Shown: piece by piece, positions 33,618 to 45,600 of the stretch
Layout of the letters: the number at the start of each line of letters is the position of its first letter
Position numbering within the stretch: position 1 is the first letter of the stretch
Assembly (NCBI RefSeq): GCF_033807575.1
Contig: NW_026907811.1
Coordinates: 186,001-250,000 of the forward strand
Reading direction: 5' to 3'
DNA: 64,000 nucleotides
Source of the DNA: Cydia pomonella
Taxonomy: Eukaryota; Arthropoda; Insecta; Lepidoptera; Tortricidae
Position numbers and translations under genes: made by a program
The notes under the pieces: model-generated
What the model was told of the DNA's origin: nothing
The model's input: the letters and a program-made list of their open reading frames with translations, nothing else
The model's database searches: none

Positions 33618-33924
33618 TACAATGAGTTATTAGTTGTATTTCTACTTACCAATTAACAATGTATGTGTATATCAGTAGCGGCGCGTGGAAATTTTGGCTA
33701 GGCAACTCGGACCAAAAAAAAAACACTTACCTTGACATTATGTACTTATTTTTCCGTGATAAAAGTGAAGCGTGCGCTATGTGTGTCCTTGGGCGCGACC
33801 TTTTGCAGTTAGTGCATAAACCACCTTTGCCATACTAGTCATCACTGACTTCACGTAAACAGTGTATATGGAGTATGACAAAACGGCTTTGAAAAAAGCC
33901 TTTTGAACAGCATTCACATCCCAG

Positions 33925-34720
33925 CACGTAACACACGTTAGTTTAAAAAAAACACAAGCATAACAAATGTTAATTAAATAAAAAAACACCAAACCAGTGA
34001 AACTTAAAATACCGAGTAAAAATCATTACTTAAAAAGCTATCATGCACATCATTAAACCGAAACCAACGACCTGCTCTAATAGACAACACCTCTTGCAAA
34101 CGCAACTTGCTTATTTACAAAAAAAACGGTGAATCAGCAGCACACACGTTGGTTAAAAAATACAAACATTACACATGTAAATTAATTAAAATATGACCAT
34201 ATAAGTGAAACAAAATCACCAAGTTAAAACACGTCAATTAAAACCTATTATTGAATTATTAAACCGAAACCTGCTCTAATAGACTCAACACGTCTTTCAA
34301 AACCTAAACACCTATTTAGAAAAACGTGCGTTTACTAAACCTGCAAATATCATCAAAACTACTTTTAGGTTTTGTTAATCCCTGCACGTTCCACGCGTTA
34401 TTTAAAAAACACAAGGATTACACGTTTTAATGAAATAAGAAATGACCAAATCAGTAAAGCAAAGCTTAAATCACCAGCTAAAAAACACCAATTAAAAACT
34501 ATCTTGCACATTATTAAACCGAAACCAGCAACCTGCCGTAAAGCTTTGCGAGCGAGACAGCGCTATGGTCATTACATAGCGATGTCTCGTTTGCACAACG
34601 CCACGCCACGGCGCGCGGATCCGCGTCCGTGTGTTCGAGCCGTATTAGACTTAACAGTCTCAACACCTCTTGCTAACGCTAAATATTTATTTAAAAAAAC
34701 ATGCATTTACCTAAACTGAA
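33925..34720 (+). repeat. Three degenerate tandem copies, ~215-340 bp
   Basis: Blocks with CACACGTT...TTAATTAAA, ATTAAACCGAAACC...CCTGC and CAACACCTCTTGCAAACG-type segments recur at about 33925, 34145 and 34380. The third copy carries an extra ~110-bp GC-rich insertion (34540-34650). Confidence 0.65.
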
Positions 34721-34784
34721 AATAGGTTGAAAGCTGATTGATTTTTTTAAATGATAATTTCTGATTTAGGCTTTAAATAACAGT

Positions 34785-35357
34785 CTATTTGTATTGTAAC
34801 ATAATTCTGCGGTCTTTTTGAACAAAATGAGCCAAAACACTATCGTAAAATTCGTGACGTTTTTGAATTTTTAGCAGTAAATGTTTTTCTATTGAAATTA
34901 TGGCCAACTTTGACAATCTTTCTTCTTTTTGACAATTTCGCGTGTAGGTATGAATGCGCTTCAAGGCCGAAAACGATCTTTCCGCGGATACAACCGATAC
35001 GGGAAGAGTCAAAAAAATGTGACACAAAGTTAAAAGTTGCGAGAATATGTCCCTCAAGGATGAATTGTGGAGGTACAAATAAAGTTCGTACGCGTCTAAT
35101 GTATTTAGACTTGGCGAGGTGTACATAACATTTAATTCATTTTTTAAGGCCGTGAAATTGAAAACATTTGGAAACTTGTTCATTAAATCGGATATTTTTT
35201 CATCGGGGAATAATCTGCAATATTGGGTGTATTTGTGTTTGTTTAATAAATCCAAGAAAGTGAGTTTATTCAATGATCGATATCGGGAATCTATTTGAAT
35301 TAAAACGTTATCAATAATTTTTTGATATAGTAGTTTATACTGAGTTTTTAAGTCCAT
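34785..35357 (-). pseudogene. hAT transposase C-terminal domain
   Basis: 190 open codons ending with the hAT dimerisation domain: LCHIFLTLPVSVVSAERSFS, ALKRIHTYTRN, LSKLAIISIEK. This resembles the end of ZMYM1-type hAT proteins. The catalytic N-terminal part is not upstream in any frame I can read, so it is a fragment. Confidence 0.85.
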
Positions 35358-36106
35358 TTCTGTGTTTAATCGGCGACGACGTCGCGGGGGCTCACTATAG
35401 CCTTGAATTCCTTCGAATATGGAATCAAATATTCAGAAACTCCTCTGTTAGCCAAGAGCGAAATGAGTCATTTAATAAATAATCTACTACACAACAATCG
35501 AAGTGGACTAACGCGGCCATAAGTAAAATAAAAGAAAGTACCTTTTCCTAAAAACAAGGTCAGTCCCTTGAAAACACCTGCGCTACGAACAATATCCAAC
35601 ACTTATACGCACAAAATTTCACTGGTTTTGGTTTAGTAACAATAATATATAAAATGCACAAAACCAACTAAAATCAGATAAAAACACAAGCCTTGGGAAC
35701 AACCGAGACGGGAGTGTTGTCATAACATTATTCCATTTTCACCCATGAATTCTAAAACCTATTACTACAAACCTTCAAGCAGAACTTTCTTTGAAGAAAC
35801 GTTCGTTATCAAATTACAAAAATTGAAACTACATAAGTTTCTTGGATTATGTAATAAAATGTATCTTTTTTTAAAGGTTTTTACAAACCTTGGTATTAAT
35901 TATAGCAAAATACAATAAAATTTTACCCGTTTATTCAATTCAATGTTTTTGTATGGCAATATTAAGCATACGCGCGGCAAACGCCACTCGATTCAAAATT
36001 GTGAAACATTACACTCTAATATAAATCTTACCTGTTTGTATTTAAAGTTTAAATTCAAATAAAGCAGCATGTTAATATAACGGACGTTGTTGCGGCCGTG
36101 TACTAC
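35358..36106. other. Non-coding stretch, nothing identified
   Basis: AT-rich. No gene or clear repeat pair found. Confidence 0.45.
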
Positions 36107-36237
36107 GGGGCCTACCGCGAACGCCTTGGTTTGCAAATATTGCGAGCACCTTTCTCTGTCACTCTAGTTACACCATGATTGGAGTAAAAGAGAAAGTTGC
36201 CCGCAATTTGCGTACTTCGGGGTTCGCGGTAGGCCCC
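36107..36237. mobile_element. MITE, GGGGCCTACCGCGAA family
   Basis: Inverted arms of about 57 bp beginning GGGGCCTACCGCGAAC. Same family as the segments at 5694-5822 and 6881-7009. Target duplication not certain (GTACT occurs on both sides). Confidence 0.75.
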
Positions 36238-38460
36238 TCAGTACTCGCGTGAACTTTATGAATGTGTGTGTGCATTTTTCCAATATAAACCTTAATTATT
36301 ACGTTTAAGGTTTTTATTCAAATGAATAACTCGATACAAGACCGAGTTGCTTTGAAGCTCATTCGCGCGGACTCTCTATAGCAAACTTTATGAGTGTGTG
36401 TGTGTGAGTTTTCGTATCCGTGTAGTGTCTTATGAATGAATAGTCAAGTTTAGGCTTAACTAGCTTGACTTTGCGCGCCCGCTCGTGAAGCTTTAGTAAA
36501 TCGTGTTATCAATTCCAAGGTAATGTAAATACGTAGTGTTTTCAATGTGGATATATTTTTAATTTTAATTTTAACCTTTTTCAAATCGGGCACGAGCAGC
36601 GGTCCGATCGCAAGCCATTGTTTATTAATAATGCAAGGCTCTTAGTGGGAGTTCAATGAATAGTACGCACCAAAGAGCCAATACATATTAATTTCGCAAT
36701 GTTCCTTCTGGAGTAGGTCCATGAAACTTTTGTATCATGTAGAATATAAACTGGTTCATTTTTGAAAAAAAAAATGGTGTGGTACCATGACCCAAACTTG
36801 ATATACAGGTTGATTCTTTTTTTATTTTTGTTTTTTTTACAAGAATTTCAATGGTTAGGGGGTTAATATTTTTTTAGCACATAGCTTTTAGTCTTATTAA
36901 TATTTGTACGAAATTTGAAATTCGTCACTTTCATAGTTTAGGAAAAAATAATTAAAACAGTTTTGGGGTTAATCGGGTTTTTTTCACCCCCAGGGGGTAA
37001 CAGAGGGATGAAACTTTGTGCAGAGTATAACCTCCCCAAAAGGCATCGTTTGATTACAGTTTCGGCCCAAAATCGCTGGGGGCAATTTTTCCTAGGCTAT
37101 CCTGCTACACCCTTTTACCCCAAGCGGTCACCAACTACCAACGGAGACAAAGACAATCGTTGGTTTGTATATTACGTATCTGTGCTGTTATAAATTCCGA
37201 TAATTTCTCTTGGAGAACTAATCGCGTTGCTAAATGTGGGCACAATTCTTTAAGGCATTCTGGTGTCAATTTTGCAAAGTGTTCCACTGTTATGCCATTT
37301 GCTAGAAAATATAGAACAGATGTATGTATATATACAACTGTTCAAGCACGTTTTCCGTTCACTTTACACTTATGATACTCGTACGATAGAAAGAAAGGGT
37401 GAAATCAAATAGAAATAGAAGACTTTCGTTTCATGACTGGATAATATAATATAAATGTATGAAAATTACCTATAAAGTTGTTTATAACTTCGTGGGGCAT
37501 ACCCCACGACACAAGCACTTCGGCCACAGCCACACCCACAGTATCCATCACAAACAAATGGTATCTTTTTAAATATTTTTATCTTATAAAGAAAGACGCC
37601 TCCTTCCGAACGAACAAACGGAACTTTTTAAACTTGTCATGACCTGCTTGCACAACCGATTCTGCGCACTGGCGTCAGTATTACCACCGAAAAAAATCTT
37701 GAAATTAATATCAAATATCTTAATCGTAAAAAATATTCCACAGTCAAACTTGATATTAGAAAAAAGTATTGTTATGAGAAAAAAAAATCTTAAATCCAAT
37801 AAAAAATATCTAACACAGTTTCACTTTATTTTGGATCAAGTAAAATGTTTCTAAACCTTAGTTTTCAATAGTGTTCAATCAAGAGTAGTGTTAGACTGAA
37901 CTATAAGTAACTATAGGGGAGTCTGGAGATGGTAGATACCTACGGAAGACTATTTTTAATAGCCTGCTATTGCACTAATACCTATGTAGTAATTTATTTA
38001 AGACTAGATATATGTGGATTAAAACCTATTTCAAGTTAAATTGAGCATTGGGACCTAACCTATACATGTATAAGCAAGTATATTCTCACCAGAATGGGCT
38101 GAAAAGAATTCTTTAGACGACTGCTACGCTTGTCCCTAAGCAAATTCGTGCTTCGCTGAAACAAAACAAACAAAATGGCGAATAAGATACGTGTTGTTAG
38201 AATGTATTGTCCTCTTTAGCTGTAGTTGCATCATGTGTAGAGCCCCTAAGTACGTTTGACTATAGCAACATAATGCTGTATTTTTTCTCTATGAATGTTG
38301 TCTCTGATTCCCTCTCTTCTTTAGCTGTCAGCCACAGCGATAACATGTCTTTATATTTTATATTTTAATTATGTGACAAAATGTAAGCTGTACTCTTTAT
38401 TCTGAGTAATAAAAGGTGTGCTTCAAGATCATCAATGTGAGTTATAATTTCATCGACCTT
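36238..38460. other. Non-coding stretch, nothing firm
   Basis: Contains short GT runs near 36390, a C/G-rich CACCCCCAGGGGGT palindrome near 36986, and a block at 38170-38460 with AATAAA that could be an old LTR or UTR. No supported gene. Confidence 0.4.
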
Positions 38461-38830
38461 CAGCCGGCCCCTCGCTCTCCCAACTCAAGTGTCACGCGGT
38501 GCAGACGCACTGCTTAAGACCCTAGGCCTCCAACACGTGTCACCAGGGTCAAATTTGTGCTTGCAATATATTTCCGGCAGCAGAAATTCACAGATATATA
38601 CCTTGCGCGATGAAGATAGGCATCTGGGGCACTTTAACGTCTGTATACCCAGCTGACGGACTCGGGGCTTAGAAATACGATGAGGTGGCGAAAGGGACGG
38701 TGGCAAACAAGCATACGGCCCGCCTGATGGTAAGCAGTCACCGTAGCCTATGGACGCCTGCAACACCAGAGGCATTACATGCGCGTTGCCGACCCTTTAA
38801 AAACCTGTACACTCCTTTTTTGAAGAACCC
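38461..38830 (-). repeat. Dispersed lepidopteran-type repeat, copy 2
   Basis: Includes the 57-mer at 38708-38764 identical to 4596-4652, with GGCAAACAAGCATACGGCCC context. An open frame across it is only the repeat read through, not a gene. Confidence 0.65.
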
Positions 38831-39640
38831 CATACTATAAATAAATAATTCATAAATAAAAATAAATAAGTCTACAGGTAGGTATTAAAGAAATAACTGA
38901 AACATATCTATTCCATATGTTGTCGCCCGATCGTAAAATCCGGCAAATCATAAATTTCTAGGCAATTATTTATATTTTGTGATTGAAAGATATTTGATAA
39001 TAATTTGCCTTTTTTTCTTATTTTCATAATCAGTCTCAATAAAAGATACGTACAGTAACAACAAAATATTTAGTATTTCATACAAATTGCATTGATTGAT
39101 TGATTGTCAGTTTATTTATATACCTCGTTTCTTAAGTTTCGTCGTAAGATAGATACCCGACATACATAATACCCACCGACAATAATTGATTTGTTTCAAT
39201 AAGAAAATCAAAACCATAACAAGTGTGCAATAAGTCATCATCAAATGTGAAGCCCCAACCCCATCACCCATCACTATCTACCTCTAGTAATAATAATTAT
39301 TCTATGTTGTTGTTATTATGTCCATTTCACTTTACACGCAATAAATCATATTTCCCTTTCCCTCCAACAATCCGTACACCGGAAATGGCGGGAACTCCGG
39401 GCGTTTAAAAATTCGTGTTTTGTCTGACTTCCACTTCAGTATAAAACCTATAAGAGTAATGGAGATGCGACTATTGGCCTTGACTCATAGAAATGGCGGG
39501 CGTAATGAACGAATGCTACTAATGCTAGCAATTCACAAAACGTTTCTCTCGCAAGTGAGCATGCGCCCAGTATAATTTGACACCTAACTTTGTTACAATG
39601 CATACTTGGTTGACGGTGTCACTTAGAACTAGTTTATTGG
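38831..39640. other. Non-coding stretch, nothing identified
   Basis: AT-rich with short simple repeats (TGAT)n near 39095. No gene found. Confidence 0.45.
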
Positions 39641-39934
39641 TAGGGGAAACTTGCCTTATTCGTACCCCCTAAGAGAAAGTGCTTATTATCTGGAAACGTA
39701 ACAAAGAAAAAAACAATTATTCATATTCAAAGAATCTTTATTTATTTACTAACCAACAAAAATTAAAAATTAAACATATACTTTAATAACTTCTGAGAAA
39801 AATAACTTTTTAAAAAAACTAGAAAAGGTACGATTTAGGTTTAGTTGTTCGTTAAACGTACCCGTATATCCTAATTCGTACCCGTATATCCTTATATCAA
39901 AGTTGAGATCCTATAATTAATATCAGTTTCACAA

Positions 39935-41576
39935 TCACATCAATTGACATAATAAGTAATAATTATGTTTATGCTCATACAATAATATGCTCATACTTAG
40001 GAAAAACAAGTCAGTCTCATCCATTTCTTTGTCTAGCTGCTTATTTTGTTGTTTTTGCAGTCGTAAATCGTGCGAAGTTTTCATTAAATCGTATAATTCA
40101 TGTAAATTAGTTTTATTACGTATAGGTCGTTTGCCTGATTGAGAAGAAATCGATCGAATCGATTGTGGTGTTGGAGAGCGGCTATCAAATTGAGATCGAA
40201 TGGCATCTTCATTGAATCCTTCCGATTGAGTATCTGGTAGGGACTCTGTTGAATTTGGTGGTGACACTGGTGACTCTGGCGATTTAAGATTTGTTACCGT
40301 AGGCCGAGATTCCATATACGGCTTCAAAAAACTCATCAGCTCTTCATACTTCCACGGTGTAATAGTTTTAGCAGCCTGACCACTTTTAGTTTTACGCCGT
40401 TTCATTGCGTTCACATAGGCATTTCGCAATTTAGTCCATTCATCTTTACATTTGTCCGCTGAAACAAAATAAAACATATGCTTATTTTTTATTTTACAGA
40501 TTTTTGGCAACCGGAAACTCATTCCGGTCAATGGCGTTCAGCTTTCGCATGGGTGTTTCTACATTAAAAATCATAGTCGAAGAAGTATGTACTGCAATAT
40601 GGAAGAATTTGTCACCTATTGTTATGCCCAAACCTACAGAACAAATATGGAAAGAGATTGCAACTGGATTTGAAAAAATATGGCAGTTCCCGAATTGTCT
40701 TGGAGCACTGGACGGAAAGCACGTTACTATAATATGCCCAATAAATGCCGGCTCAACTTATTTTAACTATAAAAATGAGCATTCTATTGTGTTGCTAGCA
40801 CTTGTCGACGCCCATTACAGATTTATTATGGTGGACGTAGGGGCGTATGGGAGAAATAGTGATGGTGGTATATACCAGGAGTCATTAATGGGGACAATGT
40901 TTAAAAATAATGAGTTGAATGTACCACCGAATCGACCGTTAAGACAAAATACTGAACCTTTGCCATACACTATTGTGGCAGATGCGGCATTTCCATTGAA
41001 ACCTTATTTGTTAAAGCCGTACAGTAAAGTGAAATTAGTAAACAATGATCCAAACAAAATTTTTAATTACCGTTTATCGCGTGCTCGCCGCACAGTCGAA
41101 AATGCATTCGGAATATTACGAGCGAGATTTAGAGTGTTTCAAGGACCTTTACAGGTACAACCGTATATGGCGGACAAGATTGTACTTGCAGCTTGCTGCC
41201 TTCATAATGTATTAACTCGTGACACGCAAGAAAATGAAGAAATATTAACGGACGAAATCGATTGCAACAGTACATGCTTCGGGAATATCCGCCCTACCTA
41301 TAGGAATCCGTCCCAAGAAGCTGTCCAAGTTCGCGAAGCATATAAAAACTATTTCATGAGTGCAGAGGGACAAGTTCCATGGCAAATCCAAGCTATTAGA
41401 CAAGGTAGAACTCGGTATAATTAAATAAAAACACGTTACTTACGAGGTTGTTTCATTTTTTCTCCTATTTCCTCCCAGATAGCTGTTCTAATAGCTTGAT
41501 CCTTATATTCTTTACGTTTTGAATCATAAATGGTTTCGTATTGCCGTACGTATTCAATGAGCAGTTCGCCATCCAT
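39935..41576 (-). CDS. Harbinger accessory protein, MADF and BESS-like domains
   Basis: Exon 1 runs from ATG 41576 to a GTAAGT donor after 41444, and exon 2 from 40458 (TTTTGTTTCAG acceptor) to 39935. C|CG joins in frame. Exon 1 has MDGELLIEYVRQYETIYD and AIWEEIGEKMKQP; exon 2 continues with DKCKDEWTKLRNAYVNAMKR and TITPWKYEELMSFLKPY, completing a MADF DNA-binding domain. A Ser/Pro-rich linker and a BESS-like DETDLFFLSMSILL follow. This protein normally partners the Harbinger nuclease for DNA binding and nuclear import. The nuclease gene lies inside its intron on the opposite strand. Confidence 0.85.
40500..41424 (+). CDS. Harbinger/PIF transposase (DDE_Tnp_4 nuclease), main exon
   Basis: The exon begins at 40500 after TTTATTTTACAG and is open to 41424. 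Motifs in order: FLATGNSFRSMAFSFRMG (helix-turn-helix-like), FPNCLGALDGKH with the first Asp, NYKNEHSIVLLALVDAHYRF with the second Asp block, AYGRNSDGGIY, then NYRLSRARRTVENAFGILRA with the catalytic Glu, and DKIVLAACCLHN. No stop or frameshift is visible. The missing N-terminal exon must lie left of 39935, since 39935-40458 is the partner gene's exon on the other strand. Confidence 0.9.
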
Positions 41577-41830
41577 ACTTGCTGCTCTGACGCGTACACA
41601 AGACTGGCGCTGGCGCGTTCACACTAGCCAAACAAGCTGTGACGTGTCGCTGCCCCGCCCCCCGTACCTCACCCGCTCTGACGCGGACCGGGATCGCTTG
41701 TGTCGCGACACAACACAAGCCGTCACAACACAGTGCATCAGATAAATCTGAATGCAACGATATTAAATGGTTGAAACCGATACCGTTCTGATGCGTCACA
41801 ACACAACACAACAGACAAATATAACGCGGC

Positions 41831-42234
41831 TTTATGCACAGTACTCAAGCCGGTCTCATCAACGTTGTAAATTTGCTGGGCTGTAAATTTTCCTTCATCA
41901 AGAACAGATTCGTACTTATCAAAAAACTCCATAACGGTTTTTTTGTTAAAACCTTTGCAGCGAGCAATGGATGTCGGTTCTGGAGTTCTTAATGATATTT
42001 GAGGATGGCTTTTCAAAAATGTATAATACCATTTCCACCCAGCCAGTTTAGTTTCATGATTAAATTTATGTTGTAAACCATATTTTTCCGCTAACTGGTA
42101 TGCCAGTTGACGTAAATCACGCACAGTGATGCCAAAAAAACTAGATTCTACTTCTAAAACATGCTTCACTAGCTCTTCTTCCATTTCCTTTGTCAAATAT
42201 TTTGGACGTCCAATTAATATGAGAAAATTAAAGA
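41831..42234 (-). pseudogene. Tigger/pogo transposase, DNA-binding and DDE start fragment
   Basis: Open frame with GRPKYLTKEMEEELVKHVLE, FFGITVRDLRQLAYQLAEK (CENP-B-type helix-turn-helix), HPQISLRTPEPTS and QQIYNVDETGLSTV containing the first catalytic Asp. It stops being Tigger at 41831, where the Harbinger begins, and is cut at 42234 by the AAAGA duplication of the 5.25-kb element. Confidence 0.85.
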
Positions 42235-42235
42235 A

Positions 42236-42525
42236 ATCAGACCAAATAATTCGTGTAGTTTTGAAAGTTGGTACAATTATTCCTAAAGATGTCGAGATGA
42301 ATATACTAAAAATCCCCGATGGTGGGACCGGAGCCGGAGGGGGGGAGGGGGGGGGAAAGGTCTCTTTTTCACCTTATTTTATAATAACTCCAAAACTATT
42401 TAAGATATCTCTTTAGTGACTTCTACATTAATTATCTATATTAAATTTCCTATAACTTATGTTTACACCATATTACTCTACGGTCAATACTTTAGGAGAT
42501 ACAGAGTGTTAAAGGTGATAAAAAT
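42236..42525. repeat. Left terminal inverted repeat of the 5.25-kb element
   Basis: Pairs with 47193-47480 at about 97% by eye. Contains GGACCGGAGCCGGAGGGGGG and a run of G's whose length differs between arms. Confidence 0.9.
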
Positions 42526-42601
42526 AAGAAACAAACTCGTTACTTATACAAATTTTAATTCTGAAAAAATACATAAATTTTTGCACGCGTATGCCGACTT
42601 A

Positions 42602-45600
42602 TCAATCAAATTGTGTTTCATCTTCGTCATCTTTATCATTAACATCGATGGGGGAGTGCCCATTAGTACAAGCCCCCAGGCAGCCATTACAGATAAGACT
42701 ACACTTAATGCCCGCTTTTCGGCAACTGCATTTTCCAGGACAGCCACTTTTGCATCGGCAAAAAATTGATTTTAACAACGCGTCAGGAGCAGGAGGATCC
42801 AAGGTCATGATTGGTACTAAGTTTCCATCGACTCCTCGCTTCCAACCCCATATTTCAGGAGGCAGTTGGTTCCCAAGCCACTCTTGAACTTGATGGAATA
42901 CTCTGTAAGAGTGATATTTTGCTGACCCTTTGGTAGGAGGGAGGGAAGAAAGATCTGGTTTGGGCTTGGTACTAGATTTCAGAAAAACTGTGAATCGATA
43001 TCTGTTAATCTCAGACTGGGTACTGGGCGCTCGGTATACTTGAAGAAACATTTTTTCTCCGGCTTCTGCTATAACATCCGGAGTTGATGTCGGGTCATAA
43101 AACACAGTTGCTATTTCTTTTACTATTGGCTTTTGATCAAAAAGCTTAATAATTGCTATTTTGCCCTTCCTGTAAATAGCTGAAGTTGTATCACACCCAC
43201 TGAAACTATGCAGAAAGAGAATAGAACAACAAAATGAATGTTTTTGAAGTTCTTGGGAGGAAAATATTTTGGTTTCCACTTTCCCTCTTCCCGGTTTGAC
43301 AAAAAACAATTCTTTTTCTGGAGGAGTAAGTGCCATTAAAAGGACTAAAAGATCAACATCTTCTCCAATAACAGTGACCACAAGATTGTCTACAGCTTTA
43401 TCAATTGCAGTGCGAATAATTGTGCAGTCAGCATCTCTCGCAGCTATTCGTGTTTCTATGTTGGCAGCTTGCATTTTTTCTGACAGAAGTTTGATCAGTT
43501 GAGACTTGTTTTTTGTATTTGATAGAAAATGCTCTTGCTGAACAGTGACCTTCATCGAGAGATTGATGTTAATATCAACAGACGATTTCACCGTTCTCCT
43601 TCTTTGTTCAGATGTTTTTGTACTGTTTTCTACGTCATCGTACCCATCAAACACGACGGTAGAATGTGGTCCGTAATGACATTTCACATAATCTATGTAC
43701 TGGTCACATATCTCTGAGTAAGAGGAGCCCAATTGCCACTTGGTACGGTGCAAAAGAAAGCCACCATCAACAACCGTCTCATTATTCTTCAAATTTACAT
43801 TACTGTCGGATTTCGATAAAACATCATATAAAGCCGCTTTTGTTGTTTTCCTCATTAAGCCATCATTGAATAAAGCCAGTGGATAGGGAGCCAATTCATA
43901 CTCCAAATGTGATGCTAAATGTTCATCATCCTTCTTGGCAATCGCAATCCTTTGAAAAAGAAGCAATGGATCGACAACTACTATCTCATCATTAATCTTG
44001 ACAGCACTGTGCATGGCTCCCAATGATAGAACTTTGTCTTTACGCTGTAGTTTTACGTCTGCGAAGTTATTCCCCAGCGTTTTTTCCATGAGCTGTTTAC
44101 CAATTTCTTCTGCAAGGTGGCAATTAACTTTGCTATTTCCAACAATACCAGTCGATAAGGACATGAGGTTTCCTGTCTTTGGGAATGGGTAATGATCCAT
44201 AAACCACGCGTAAAGCTTTTTTCTGTCTTCTTGATCCCTGCGCTGAGGAGACAAAAGAAGATCTGCATGTTGATCTCCCGAAGAAAAATATACTCCACTA
44301 AATACCTCAAGTGCAGAGCAGATGGCATGACTAACAACCGTCGCTTGTAACCATTTTGCCAGTGTTGAATCCGTGATTCCCCTTCCTCGGGTCATTCCTC
44401 CACAGCTCTTCATGCTGCGCATCAAGGTCTGCTCTATGGTCATGTCTGACCAAACTCCAGACCAAAAGGTATCGCCTCTTCTTATAGTGAAATATCCTTT
44501 TTTTACAAATAACTGATATTCGTGGGGCGTCATTCTTGTTTCAAGCTGAAGCATATCTTGCAGATACAAATGTGCACATCGTGCATATTGGAAGTGACCG
44601 CTGGCATGAAAAAATGGAATCATTTTGTGGACACAGCTAAGATGACCCTTCCAATCACCAGCTCGCTCTGCAGCAATGAACTGTTTCATAATAGTCACCA
44701 TGTGGTAGTATTGGATCCATAATGCAGCGGTAGGTCCATTTTCTTTTAAATCATTTAGTGTCAACTGCTCATTGTTCATTATTTTATCTTCACTTAGAGG
44801 CTCAGTTCGCATGTCTTTTAAAAGGGTATTTATAGTTTCCTTTTCATCGTCATTAATATCCATATAATTTAAAATCATTTGTGACATAGTCGTGTGGACT
44901 AATAAATGTGCACGAACTGCTCTTGCGTAAGCATGACCGCTCAAAATGTGTTCCACTGAGTTTGGAGCAAAAATATTGCATAGTAGATCCCTTAGGCCAC
45001 TTCCTGCCATTATGTGTCCAATGCAACCCAGGTAAGACATTAACATATGGAACCCGCCAAGCCTCACGATGATATTTTGTATATTTGGATCATCTCGACT
45101 AGATGCAATAATATCCCGAGCTTTTATATAAAGAGGTAGATCAAATGTGACAAAACATGTTTGGGTCAGGCACCGGTCCGTGGCACATTTCAATGCAGTG
45201 TATATTGTGTCATAGTCAGTTGGAGGTGAAGTTATGAAAGGTAAGGGGATAACAGCACTTTTATCAAAGTTCTGGCTTGGCTGAATACATCGCATGAAAC
45301 CTTTCCATTCGGGTACATCAGGCACTTCGAGCCACTTGCCGCTTATCCATAACATATCACTTAGACTTGGTACTGTCGTGTCTTGGTGTAACAAATTTGA
45401 TTGGTTAACATCTTGTATCATAATTTGTTTCAGTCCTCCCTTAGCTAGCCTGCTATATGTATGCAGTTGCTGGACTCCCAACGTTCCGGTTTGTGTAGCA
45501 GTGGGAGCTTTAGTTATTTTTTTTATTGCATTTCCAGGTGGTACCGATTCAGCAGGTGTAATGCACGAAATGCCTCCCATGCTATGAAACGTGTTCAGGC

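Larger units (their letters stand above)
33669..35357 (-). mobile_element. hAT element (ZMYM1-like) partial
   Basis: CAGTAGCGGCGCGTGG near 33669 looks like a hAT 3' terminus, and the dimerisation end of a hAT transposase lies upstream on the minus strand. The region in between holds a degenerate tandem repeat. No right terminus was recognised. Confidence 0.4.

Noticed and set aside
38485..38775. 96-codon minus-strand ORF
   Set aside because: Runs across the dispersed repeat containing the 57-mer; no independent coding evidence.
39643..39934. First exon of the Harbinger nuclease
   Set aside because: Expected here from the acceptor at 40500, but no open segment with a donor and family motifs could be found; the stretch reads as Tigger terminal sequence.
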